A DNA stretch of 64,000 bases from Propioniciclava flava (lineage in GTDB: Bacteria > Actinomycetota > Actinomycetes > Propionibacteriales > Propionibacteriaceae), in the NCBI RefSeq assembly GCF_004126535.1, contig NZ_PPCV01000004.1, forward strand, positions 248,001-312,000, written 5' to 3'. The position numbers and the translations under genes are program-made. A model generated the notes under the pieces. That model saw only the letters and a list, made by a program, of their open reading frames with translations, searched no databases and was not told the DNA's origin. Numbering within the stretch: position 1 is the first letter of the stretch; each line of letters opens with the position of its first letter. Below are positions 36,156 to 44,287 of this stretch, one piece after another.

Positions 36156-36767
36156 ATGGCGCATGCCGACGTCCGAGTGACGGCGTCGCGCATCCTCGCC
36201 ACAGGGCTCGTCTTTGCTGCACTCGTCACGGGTTGCACGACGACGCCTCCTGCCGACATGCCCTCACGGGGGCCGGATGCGTCGGCGCCAGCAGGTCCGC
36301 TGCCCTCGGCTACCGGTACCTGGAGCCCACCGCCCTCCCACGCCCCGCAAGGCCCCCGGGCGCCCGCGCCGGTCGTGACGCGCAGCGCGTCCGCTGGGCA
36401 ACCGGTCACGTTCGACTCCGCAGCGACCGTGTCGCTCGATGCGCTGTCGGCGATCTCGGTCAGCGCCACCACCCCCGGGGAGATCACCGGCCCGGCCGTC
36501 AAGGTCACGGTCAAGGTCTCCAACGGATCGCAGCAGGCTCTGGACGTCTCCTCAGCGGTCGTCTCGGTGACCGCCGAAGATGGCACCTTGGGCATCCCCA
36601 CCACAGCAGGTGACCCCGCCCCCCTCGAGGGCGTCATCGCTCCCGGGCAGTCGGTCACCGGCTCCTATGTCTTCATGCTTGACCCAGCAGCGGGCCGAGG
36701 TGTCTTGGTGACGGTGAACTATGCCGCCGCCGAGCCCGTCGCCGTCTTTACCGGAAAGGTCACCTGA
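36156..36767 (+). CDS. Putative secreted lipoprotein
   Basis: The 203-residue product has a short signal peptide ending in a lipobox, ATGLVFAALVTGC, with the lipidated cysteine at about residue 27. A Pro/Ser/Thr-rich linker (about 28-85) follows, then a beta-rich domain with VKVTVKVSNGSQQALDVSSAVVSV and an APGQSVTGSYVF segment, resembling DUF4352-like immunoglobulin folds. It should be anchored on the outer face of the membrane. The PKD protein starts 4 bp after its stop, so they are co-expressed and may work together. ATG 36156 is chosen; GTG 36153 or a later ATG is possible. Confidence 0.75.
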   Translation: MAHADVRVTASRILATGLVFAALVTGCTTTPPADMPSRGPDASAPAGPLPSATGTWSPPPSHAPQGPRAPAPVVTRSASAGQPVTFDSAATVSLDALSAISVSATTPGEITGPAVKVTVKVSNGSQQALDVSSAVVSVTAEDGTLGIPTTAGDPAPLEGVIAPGQSVTGSYVFMLDPAAGRGVLVTVNYAAAEPVAVFTGKVT

Positions 36768-36771
36768 CCCG

Positions 36772-39700
36772 ATGAGTGACACCACGCGTGTGCGCGGCCT
36801 CGGCCGCCGTTTCCTGGCTTTGGCCACGGTCTTTGCTGTGATCATGACGGGGGCTCTGGTCGGGAACGCGTCGCTCGCGCGCGCCGACGCTGCGCTTCCG
36901 AGCCCGGCTCCTTTGAAGCAGCGCGACGACCAACTCGCGACCGCGGACGAACTGCCCACCGTGCAAATCAACGACGGCTACGTCTGGGCCCAGACCACCA
37001 TCGGGAACACGGTGTATGCCGTCGGGCAGTTCTCCAACGTTCGCCCGGCCGGTGCGCCCGTGAATACTTGGCTCACCCCGCGAAGCAACGTCCTCGCCTA
37101 CGACATCACCACGGGCGACCTGGTGACCTCGTTCGCCCCGCAAGTCAACGGCGTGGTCAAGTCGGTCACGGCGTCCCCCGACGGCAAGCGCATTTATCTG
37201 GGCGGCTCCTTCAGCAAGGTCAACGGGCAAGACCGGTGGAACATCGCCGCCGTTGACGCCGCCACCGGCGCGCTGGTCAGCGGATTCGCCCCCTCAGTGG
37301 GCGGCTCGGGCGTCTACGCCCTGGCCACCGTCGGCGACACGGTGTATGCCGGGGGGCTGTTCACGCAGGCCAACGGTGTCGCACGCAAGAACCTCGCTGC
37401 GTTCAACACGGGCAACGGCGCCTTGCTCTCGTGGGCACCAACCACCGACCTTCAGGTGGACGCCATGGTGACGGCGGACGCCAACTCCAAGCTCATCATT
37501 GGTGGGCGCTTCTACCAGGTCAATGCTCAAGTGCAGCGGGGTCTTGCGGCGCTGTCGCCAAGCAGCGGCGAGATCATCACGTCCTGGCAGGCGCCGAACA
37601 CGATCAAGAACGGCTGGAATAGCGGCGGACAAGCAGGATTGACCGGTATTTTCGCGCTCTCCTCAGATGCCAACGGCGTGTACGGCACCGGATGGGCCTA
37701 CACGAGTTGGTCGATCGGCAACCTGGAGGGAACCTTCGCCGCAGAGGCCTCCACGGGGGCGATCCGCTGGGTCGCCGACTGCCATGGGGATCACTATGGC
37801 GTGTACTCGACCGGCTCGGTCGTCTACGCGACCAGCCACGCGCATGCCTGCGAGACGGTCGGGATGTGGCCTGAACTCACTCCGCGCACGTATCGCTACG
37901 CGGAGGCGTACACCACTGCGGTGGGTGGAGTCCTTCCCCGTTCCGGGAGCCTGGGTTCGAGCTACATGGACTGGAGCGGCACCCCGTCCCCGTCGGCATA
38001 CAACTGGTTCCCCGACTTCACCGTCGGCAACACCTCCGGACTGGGGCAGGCGGGCCTGTCCATTACGGGTGCTTCGGGCTTCATCTCTATTGGGGGCGAG
38101 TTCGGCACGGTCAATGGCAAGCCCACGCAAGGCCTGACACGATTCTCGACCTCCCCGCCCGGCGGGAACAAACAGGGTCCCCGGGTTCCCGGTGAGACGT
38201 GGACGCCTTCGGCGACCTCCTCTGTGCCCGGCGCAGCCTTCGTCACGGTGCCTGCGAACTGGGATCGCGACGACCTCCTGTTGACCTATGAACTGCGTCG
38301 TCAAGGCTCGTCGGACGTCCTCGACTCCACAACCGCAGAGTCGACCTGGTGGAATCAACCGACCGTGACACTGCGTGATGTCACTGCGCCACTTGGCTCC
38401 ACCCAGACCTATACGGTGACGGCGAAGGACGCCGCGGGCAATGCGGTCACCAGTTCACCGACGACGGTGCGCATCGCGAGCGGCACGGTGGAGTCCTACG
38501 CCAACGATGTCCTCGGCGACGGCGCCTCGCTGTTTTGGCGCCTCGGTGGCGACAACCGTGACCTGGCAGGCTTCAATACGCCCATCTATGGGTTGGGCGT
38601 CCGCAGCGAATCGCCCGGCGCGATCGTCGGCTCGGCTCAAGACACCCGCGCCTCCAACTTCGGCGGGAACTCGTGGGGGTACGTGTCGTCCACCTCGACG
38701 GCGCCCGTAGCGGATTACTCGACGGAGCTGTGGTTCAAGACGACCACGTCGCGCGGCGGCAAGCTGATCGGTTATGGGAACTCCCGTACCGGCCAGTCCG
38801 GCAGCTACGACCGCCACGTCTACATGCGCAACGACGGTCGCCTCAGTTTCGGGGTGAACCCTCCCGGCGGGGGCACGACCATTACCTCAGCACAGGGGTA
38901 CAACGACGGTCGATGGCACCACGTCGTATCGACGCTAGGAACATCCGGCATGCGCCTCTACGTCGATGGCGCCCTCGTGGCGAATGACGCGACGGTGACC
39001 CGTGGTGAGCCCTACACCGGATACTGGCGAGTGGGCGGGGACAACCTCTCCAACTGGCCCGGCATCCCCTCGTCGAGTTACTTCTCCGGAAGCATCGACG
39101 ACGTCAGCGTGTACCCGTCCGCGCTCACCCTGGCGCAGGTGCAGCACCACTACGCCATCGGGTTGGGCCAAACGCCGCCCGTGGCTGCATTCCGTTCGCA
39201 GGTGAACGCGGCGTCGGTCTCCTTCGACGCCAGTGAGACGACGACGGCTGCAGGGCAGTCCGTCGGGTCCTACGCGTGGGACTTTGGGGACGGTTCGACC
39301 TCGACGGAGGGACCGATCACGCAGCATACCTACGCCACGCCGGGGACCTACCAGGTCACCTTGACGGTCGCCGATCGTGCCGGGGTCCGCGCCACGGTCG
39401 AGAACGCGGTCACGGCCGAGGCCCCGAACGTGCCCCCGCAGGCCGCGTTCTCCCTGGACACCGCAGGCCTGACCGTGACGGCGGACGGGTCCGCTTCAGC
39501 CGATCCCGATGGCAGGATCGCCGGATACTCGTGGAACTGGGGCGATGGCTCGCCCGCCTCGACGACGGTCAATCCCGCCCACAGCTATCGCGCCCCGGGC
39601 ACCTACACCGTGACCCTCACCGTCACCGACGATCGAGGTGCGACCGTGCAACGGACGCAAACGGTCACCGTCACCCATCAGGCGCCGACCGTGTCCTTCA

Positions 39701-41451
39701 CCGCCAGCGCCAACGGGCTCGACGTCAGTGCCGATGCGTCGGCCACCACTGCAGCCGACGGCGCCACGGTGACCTATCGCTGGGAGTGGGGCGACGGTTC
39801 GACGAGCACCGGGGTGCGTGCGACGCACACGTACGCCAAGAAGGGCACCTACACGGTCAAGCTCACCGCGACCGATTCGCTGGGCGCCAAGGCGTCTGAC
39901 ACGACCGACGTTGCGATCAACGGCGTGGTCTATGTGGCTTCGGACACGTTCGGGCGCGACGTCTCCTCCGGATGGGGCGAAGCCGAGGTCGGTGGCCCCT
40001 GGTCGGCCGTGTTCGGAGCCGCCTCGGCGGCCTCGGTCGCGCAGGGGGTCTGCACGATCCGCCTCGATCCCGGAACGACGCGCAACATGGCGTTGCCCCA
40101 GGTGTCGGTGAAGGATTCCGAGACTCAGGTCACGTTCTCCCTCGACAGTGCGCCCGCATCCGGGGGCTCCTACGTCGGCGTCCTGGCGCGTCAGACGCAG
40201 GCGGGGGACTACACCGTTCGCGTCTGGATGCGGTCCGACGGCACCGCCTGGCTGGTTGCGCAACGCGGCTCGACGGTGTTGACCACCGTTCCGGTCGCCA
40301 AGCTGACCTGGGATGCCGGGACGCGGCTGCACCTGGCCGTTCAGGCCGAAGGCAGCACGCCGACGACCCTGCGCGCCTCGCTGTGGGCCGACGGCTCCGC
40401 CCAACCTGAGACGTGGCAACTGATCACCACCGACTCCACCGCGGGGTTGCAGGGGCCGGGGGCGAGCAGCGTGCACTTCGCCCGCGGAGGCTCGGCCGCA
40501 TCGGCCGCGACCGCGACGTTCGATGATTTCTCGGTGCGTGACCTCACGCAGGCCCAGGCCAATGAGCCACCCGTGGCCGCCTTCAGTTCCTCGGCATCGC
40601 AGTTGACCGTGTCGGTTGATGGCCGTGGATCCCGCGATCCCGACGGCACCATCGCGTCCTACGCCTGGGACTTCGGCGACGGCACGAAGGGGGACGGTGC
40701 GACTGCCTCTCACACCTACCGTGATGCAGGTACCTACACCGTCACCTTGACGGTGACCGATGCGGCGGGCGCGACGAACACGGTGAGCCACGCGGTGAGC
40801 GTGACCGCCCCGCCCGCAGGTGAGGAAGGCGTGCTGGCCAAGGATGCGTTCGAACGCACCACCACGTCGGGTTGGGGGCAAGCCGACCTTGGAGGCGCAT
40901 GGTCAGTGAGCGGCGGCTCTGCTGCGGCAGCATCCGTGAACGGGACGGAGGGTGTGCTCACGCTGGCACCCGGACAGACGCGGAACCTGACCTTGCCGGC
41001 CACCACGGTGCGCGACGCCACGATCTCCTTCAACGCCTCCCTCGATCAGGCACCATCGACCGGTACCACCTACTTCGGTGTGGTGGCGAGGCAGGTGGGC
41101 TCGGAGCAGTACCTGGTGAGGGTGTGGCTGCGCGCGGACGGCACAGTGTGGCTGGTCACTCAGCGCGGCGGCACGACTCTCAACGCCGCCCCCGTGAGCG
41201 GGGCGACCTGGAAGGCCGGTGACCGCTTCTCCGTCAAGGTTCAGGTGATTGGGGCGGGGACCACCACCTTGAAGGCCAAGGTGTGGTCTGCGGGAGCGGC
41301 TGAGCCAGGGGCGTGGCAGGTCACCTCGACCGACGCCACCGCGAGCCTGCAGAAGGCTGGCACCGTCGGTGTGCACGCCGCCCGCGGCAGCACAGCCCAG
41401 GCGAATGCCGTCATCGCGTTCGACGACCTCGTGGTGGCCACCGTCGAGTGA
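36772..41451 (+). CDS. Large secreted surface protein with repeat propeller-like, LamG and PKD domains
   Basis: The 1559-residue protein has a Sec signal peptide (about 1-39, ending in ASLARADA). Residues about 50-480 contain repeats such as RIYLGGSFSKVNGQDRWNIAAVDAATG and VYAGGLFTQANGVARKNLAAF, a beta-propeller-like pattern. About 490-590 is an Fn3/Ig-like region and 610-800 a LamG/concanavalin-like domain (STELWFKTTT, DGRWHHVVSTL, MRLYVDGALVAN). Four PKD domains begin near 804, 884, 972 and 1265 (SYAWDFGDGS, YSWNWGDGS). Two copies of a 200-residue SGWG module lie at 1053-1257 and 1353-1559. There is no LPXTG or transmembrane anchor, so it is secreted or bound through partners. Likely an adhesin or polysaccharide-binding protein; a role with the EPS is inferred from position. 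Confidence 0.82.
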   Translation: MSDTTRVRGLGRRFLALATVFAVIMTGALVGNASLARADAALPSPAPLKQRDDQLATADELPTVQINDGYVWAQTTIGNTVYAVGQFSNVRPAGAPVNTWLTPRSNVLAYDITTGDLVTSFAPQVNGVVKSVTASPDGKRIYLGGSFSKVNGQDRWNIAAVDAATGALVSGFAPSVGGSGVYALATVGDTVYAGGLFTQANGVARKNLAAFNTGNGALLSWAPTTDLQVDAMVTADANSKLIIGGRFYQVNAQVQRGLAALSPSSGEIITSWQAPNTIKNGWNSGGQAGLTGIFALSSDANGVYGTGWAYTSWSIGNLEGTFAAEASTGAIRWVADCHGDHYGVYSTGSVVYATSHAHACETVGMWPELTPRTYRYAEAYTTAVGGVLPRSGSLGSSYMDWSGTPSPSAYNWFPDFTVGNTSGLGQAGLSITGASGFISIGGEFGTVNGKPTQGLTRFSTSPPGGNKQGPRVPGETWTPSATSSVPGAAFVTVPANWDRDDLLLTYELRRQGSSDVLDSTTAESTWWNQPTVTLRDVTAPLGSTQTYTVTAKDAAGNAVTSSPTTVRIASGTVESYANDVLGDGASLFWRLGGDNRDLAGFNTPIYGLGVRSESPGAIVGSAQDTRASNFGGNSWGYVSSTSTAPVADYSTELWFKTTTSRGGKLIGYGNSRTGQSGSYDRHVYMRNDGRLSFGVNPPGGGTTITSAQGYNDGRWHHVVSTLGTSGMRLYVDGALVANDATVTRGEPYTGYWRVGGDNLSNWPGIPSSSYFSGSIDDVSVYPSALTLAQVQHHYAIGLGQTPPVAAFRSQVNAASVSFDASETTTAAGQSVGSYAWDFGDGSTSTEGPITQHTYATPGTYQVTLTVADRAGVRATVENAVTAEAPNVPPQAAFSLDTAGLTVTADGSASADPDGRIAGYSWNWGDGSPASTTVNPAHSYRAPGTYTVTLTVTDDRGATVQRTQTVTVTHQAPTVSFTASANGLDVSADASATTAADGATVTYRWEWGDGSTSTGVRATHTYAKKGTYTVKLTATDSLGAKASDTTDVAINGVVYVASDTFGRDVSSGWGEAEVGGPWSAVFGAASAASVAQGVCTIRLDPGTTRNMALPQVSVKDSETQVTFSLDSAPASGGSYVGVLARQTQAGDYTVRVWMRSDGTAWLVAQRGSTVLTTVPVAKLTWDAGTRLHLAVQAEGSTPTTLRASLWADGSAQPETWQLITTDSTAGLQGPGASSVHFARGGSAASAATATFDDFSVRDLTQAQANEPPVAAFSSSASQLTVSVDGRGSRDPDGTIASYAWDFGDGTKGDGATASHTYRDAGTYTVTLTVTDAAGATNTVSHAVSVTAPPAGEEGVLAKDAFERTTTSGWGQADLGGAWSVSGGSAAAASVNGTEGVLTLAPGQTRNLTLPATTVRDATISFNASLDQAPSTGTTYFGVVARQVGSEQYLVRVWLRADGTVWLVTQRGGTTLNAAPVSGATWKAGDRFSVKVQVIGAGTTTLKAKVWSAGAAEPGAWQVTSTDATASLQKAGTVGVHAARGSTAQANAVIAFDDLVVATVE
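39685..41448 (+). repeat. Tandem duplication of a PKD + SGWG module within the surface protein
   Basis: Copy 1 spans about residues 972-1257 and copy 2 about residues 1265-1559. Both have a PKD domain followed by a module with matching anchors: SGWG, TRNMALP/TRNLTLP, VGVLARQ/FGVVARQ, VRVWMRSDGTAWLV/VRVWLRADGTVWLV, AQRGSTVL/TQRGGTTL, and FDDFSV/FDDLVV. Protein similarity is obvious while the DNA has diverged, so the duplication is old. Confidence 0.8.
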
Positions 41452-41475
41452 TCTGTGGGGGGTTGTTCGTGAGAG

Positions 41476-41505
41476 CAGGGCGGGCCGTGAGTGCGGCTCG
41501 CCCTG
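41476..41505 (+). terminator. Strong hairpin between the PKD gene and the wzy-like gene
   Basis: A 12-bp stem (CAGGGCGGGCCG / CGGCTCGCCCTG, one G-T pair) with a TGAGTG loop lies 24 bp after the PKD stop and 28 bp before the next start. No T run follows. It may be a partial terminator that sets different levels for the surface protein and the membrane assembly genes. Confidence 0.55.
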
Positions 41506-41533
41506 ACCGTCATCGAAAAGGAACGGAGTAGGC

Positions 41534-42769
41534 GTGGGCGTGCTGCTGCTCGTGGGGCTTGCCTGCTCCGGCATCCTGTTGCTGTTTGTGATGCGGGCAT
41601 CTCCGCATGTCGCATTCGTCCTGTGGTGCGCGACCCTCTTCTTTGTGCCCGTGTGGATCGGGGTCTCGATCGGCCCGTTCTGGTCAGCGATAACCCTCAT
41701 GACGGGCGCCGCTGTGGTGGCGTTCGGCCGCAACCTCACGCTGCTTCCCGTCGATGGCGTGGTCGCCATCCTCGTCTTCATGATGGTGGCCCAGTACGGG
41801 CTCAAGTTGGCCTCGCTCGCCACCGTGGTGATGGCGATGTCGGAGTGGATCCTGCCCTACATCCTTGGACGCCTCGTGCTGACGCGTCTGCCACACGCGT
41901 CCTTCGTGGACATCTTCGCCGCCTTTGTGGTGATCGCGGCGCTCTTGGGCGTGGTGGAGTTCGTCACGCACACGAACGTGTTCACACGGATCAGCGGGCC
42001 CGTGTCGGTGTCGCTGTATGAAACGTGGGGCACGTTGCAGGAACGCGGCGGGAACCTCCGCGTCGAGGGAGCTTTTGGACACTCCATCGCTTACGGGGTG
42101 ACGCTGGCGATGGGAAGCGCCTTCGTGGTGGCGTCCCGGGCCAAAATCTGGATGAAGCTGATCGCTCTCTTGGTCATTACGGCGGCCGTCGCGGCGAGCC
42201 TGAGTCGACTCGGGCTGTTGACGCTGGCACTCACGGTGGGGCTGAGCCTGCTGCTGATGCCGGGGCTGGGGCGGCGCCTGCGCATCGGAATCTTGGTCTT
42301 GGGTGGGGGTGGGGCGGTCGCGCTCTTGCCCGCGCTCACGCGCATCCTTTCCGCGGCCGGGCAGGAGGCTTCGGGCAGTGCCGACTACCGCCTGGACCTC
42401 ATGTCGTTGCTCAAGGTGGTGCGTCCCTGGGGTTCCGCCGAGGATTTCGTGGGACTCACCACCGGGGGGTCCTATCTTGGGGTGTTCGCGCGTTCCATCG
42501 ACAATGCGGCGTTGGTGGCGGCGCTGCGGGTGGGATGGGTGGGAGCCGTCCTGCTCCTTGCGGTGGTGGGGTTCGCTGCGGTGCGCTTGCTGCGCCGCGG
42601 CGGAGCCAATCCGGCATCGATCGCCGTCGCGGCACAGATCCCCAGCCTGTTCACCGTCGCGTTCATCACACAGTTCGCCGTCGCGTTCTGGTTCCTTGTG
42701 GGGGTCGCGGTCTCCTGGCCGGTTCTAGGCCCGCTGACTAGGGGATCAAGGCGGAGGACGAATGAATAA
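41534..42769 (+). CDS. O-antigen ligase/Wzy-like polysaccharide polymerase
   Basis: The 411-residue polytopic protein has about 11 helices and the Wzy/WaaL pattern of a large outer loop between late helices (about 265-315), here ILSAAGQEASGSADYRLDLMSLLKVVRPWGSAED. An earlier loop, SLYETWGTLQERGGNLRVEGAFGHSIAYG, is also typical of the Wzy_C/O-antigen ligase superfamily. It would polymerise lipid-linked repeat units at the outer membrane face. GTG 41534 has GGAACGGAG upstream. Sequence identity in this family is low, so the call rests on topology and neighbours. Confidence 0.8.
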   Translation: MGVLLLVGLACSGILLLFVMRASPHVAFVLWCATLFFVPVWIGVSIGPFWSAITLMTGAAVVAFGRNLTLLPVDGVVAILVFMMVAQYGLKLASLATVVMAMSEWILPYILGRLVLTRLPHASFVDIFAAFVVIAALLGVVEFVTHTNVFTRISGPVSVSLYETWGTLQERGGNLRVEGAFGHSIAYGVTLAMGSAFVVASRAKIWMKLIALLVITAAVAASLSRLGLLTLALTVGLSLLLMPGLGRRLRIGILVLGGGGAVALLPALTRILSAAGQEASGSADYRLDLMSLLKVVRPWGSAEDFVGLTTGGSYLGVFARSIDNAALVAALRVGWVGAVLLLAVVGFAAVRLLRRGGANPASIAVAAQIPSLFTVAFITQFAVAFWFLVGVAVSWPVLGPLTRGSRRRTNE

Positions 42770-42783
42770 CTGCGTCTTGTGGC

Positions 42784-42789
42784 TATTAT
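42784..42789 (+). promoter_or_regulatory. Candidate -10 element upstream of the wzc-like gene
   Basis: TATTAT is the best -10 match in the glycan locus. It lies in the 104-bp gap after the wzy-like gene. The leader would contain a 5-bp hairpin (TGCCT / AGGCA, 42789-42803) and a 10-bp perfect palindrome CGTCCGGACG (42816-42825). No good -35 is seen. Confidence 0.4.
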
Positions 42790-42873
42790 GCCTGTCGGAG
42801 GCACCCGCCCAAACTCGTCCGGACGGGCATTCACCCACCCCCGGGGTGCTTACCGCAATGGAGGAACTTCGAC

Positions 42874-44256
42874 ATGATGGCTGATTCCTCGTGGACCCTT
42901 GCCCGCATCTGGGCAGCCCTGAAGAAGATGTGGCTCGTCATCGGTCTCGCGACCGTTCTCGGCGCTGGCATCGCCTTCGGAATCTCACTCTCCACGACCC
43001 CCACCTACCTCTCACGAGCCACCCTGTACTTTTCGATCGGTCACGGAAACAGTGGCTCGGACCTGAACCAAGGCACGACCTACGCCCAAAACCAGATGCT
43101 GTCCTTTGCGCAGCTAGCTACCTCATCCCGCGTGCTTGACCCCGTCATCCAGAAGATGGGTCTCGACACGACGACGACGGCTTTGGCTCGGGATATCGAC
43201 ATCGTCACCCCTAACGACACGCTGATTTTGGAGATCCGAGCCACGGCCGCGTCTCCCGACAAGGCCGCGGCGCTGGCGAATGCGGTCGCCGCGAGCCTCT
43301 CCACGGTCGTCGACGACTTGTCTCCCAGTACCTCCGCCGGTAGTCCGTCCATCTCGGCGTCCCTGGTGGACAAAGCGGTTCCCCCTGAGTTTCAAACATC
43401 CCCCAACAAGCCACGGGACACGATCCTGGGTGCCCTGGTGGGTGCGGTCGTCGGCGTGGTTCTCAGCATCGTGTGGAGCCTGTTCGACAGCCGCATCCCC
43501 TCCGAAGCTGTCCTTCGGGGCGCCGTCGATGCCCCGACGCTGGGATCGGTCACGCGTGTCCCCGGTGCCGCCGGGAACGTGGGCCTCATCGTGACCCGTG
43601 ATCCCTTGGGGCGAACGTCGGAGGAGTTCCGCCGGATTCGATCGGCGCTGTCGTATGCGGCCGTCGACCGACGCATGCGGCGGATCTTGATCACGTCGTC
43701 CTCCCCTGGGGAAGGCAAGTCGACGTTTGCCGCCAACCTGGCGCTCACGCTCGCGGCGCTCAAGAGCAGGGTGCTGCTGATCGACGCCGACTTGCGGCGT
43801 CCCCGGATCGCCGACGAGTTCGGCATCGAGGGAGCGATCGGCTTGACGACCGTCCTCGTGGGAGAGGTGTCGTTTGCGGACGCCAAGCTCTCGCGCCCTG
43901 GCACCACGCTGGATATCTTGCCTGCGGGGGCCGTCCCGCCGAATCCGGCTGAGTTGCTGACATCGGACGCCATGCAGGCCCTGCTGGAGGAGGCATCGGT
44001 CGACTACGACTACGTCGTCCTCGACGCACCGCCGATCTCGAGTGTCGCTGACGCGAACCTGATGTCTCCCCTCGTGGACGGTGCGATCGTCATCGTGGAC
44101 GCGATGAAGACGCATCGATCGCAGTTGTCGGCGGCGTTGCAAAGCTTCCAAGCTGCTGGTGGACGCGTGATCGGTCTGGTCTTGAACCGGGCCCGGCGTC
44201 CCCGTCACACCGATGTCTACTACGCGGAGTGGGCCGCGCGGAACGCGAAGCAGTGA
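42874..44256 (+). CDS. Wzz/Wzc-type chain-length determinant and tyrosine autokinase
   Basis: The 460-residue protein combines an N-terminal Wzz domain (helices near residues 18-38 and 185-205, outer region between) and a C-terminal BY-kinase. Walker A is SSSPGEGKST (275-284), Walker A' is VLLIDADLRRP (300-310) and Walker B is YVVLDAPP (about 378-386). The C-terminus ends in DVYYAEWAARNAKQ, so the two tyrosines 11-12 residues before the end are the only obvious autophosphorylation sites. It controls polymer length and export in Wzy pathways; the phosphatase gene two genes downstream is its likely opposite. GGAGG precedes the start (42874, or 42877). Confidence 0.9.
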   Translation: MMADSSWTLARIWAALKKMWLVIGLATVLGAGIAFGISLSTTPTYLSRATLYFSIGHGNSGSDLNQGTTYAQNQMLSFAQLATSSRVLDPVIQKMGLDTTTTALARDIDIVTPNDTLILEIRATAASPDKAAALANAVAASLSTVVDDLSPSTSAGSPSISASLVDKAVPPEFQTSPNKPRDTILGALVGAVVGVVLSIVWSLFDSRIPSEAVLRGAVDAPTLGSVTRVPGAAGNVGLIVTRDPLGRTSEEFRRIRSALSYAAVDRRMRRILITSSSPGEGKSTFAANLALTLAALKSRVLLIDADLRRPRIADEFGIEGAIGLTTVLVGEVSFADAKLSRPGTTLDILPAGAVPPNPAELLTSDAMQALLEEASVDYDYVVLDAPPISSVADANLMSPLVDGAIVIVDAMKTHRSQLSAALQSFQAAGGRVIGLVLNRARRPRHTDVYYAEWAARNAKQ

Positions 44257-44287
44257 TGCCGGTGCGTCATCCTGCTGGGGGCTGCAG

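Noticed and set aside
42800-42873. Riboswitch-like leader before the wzc-like gene
   Set aside because: Only small hairpins and a 10-bp palindrome are present, with no known aptamer motif.
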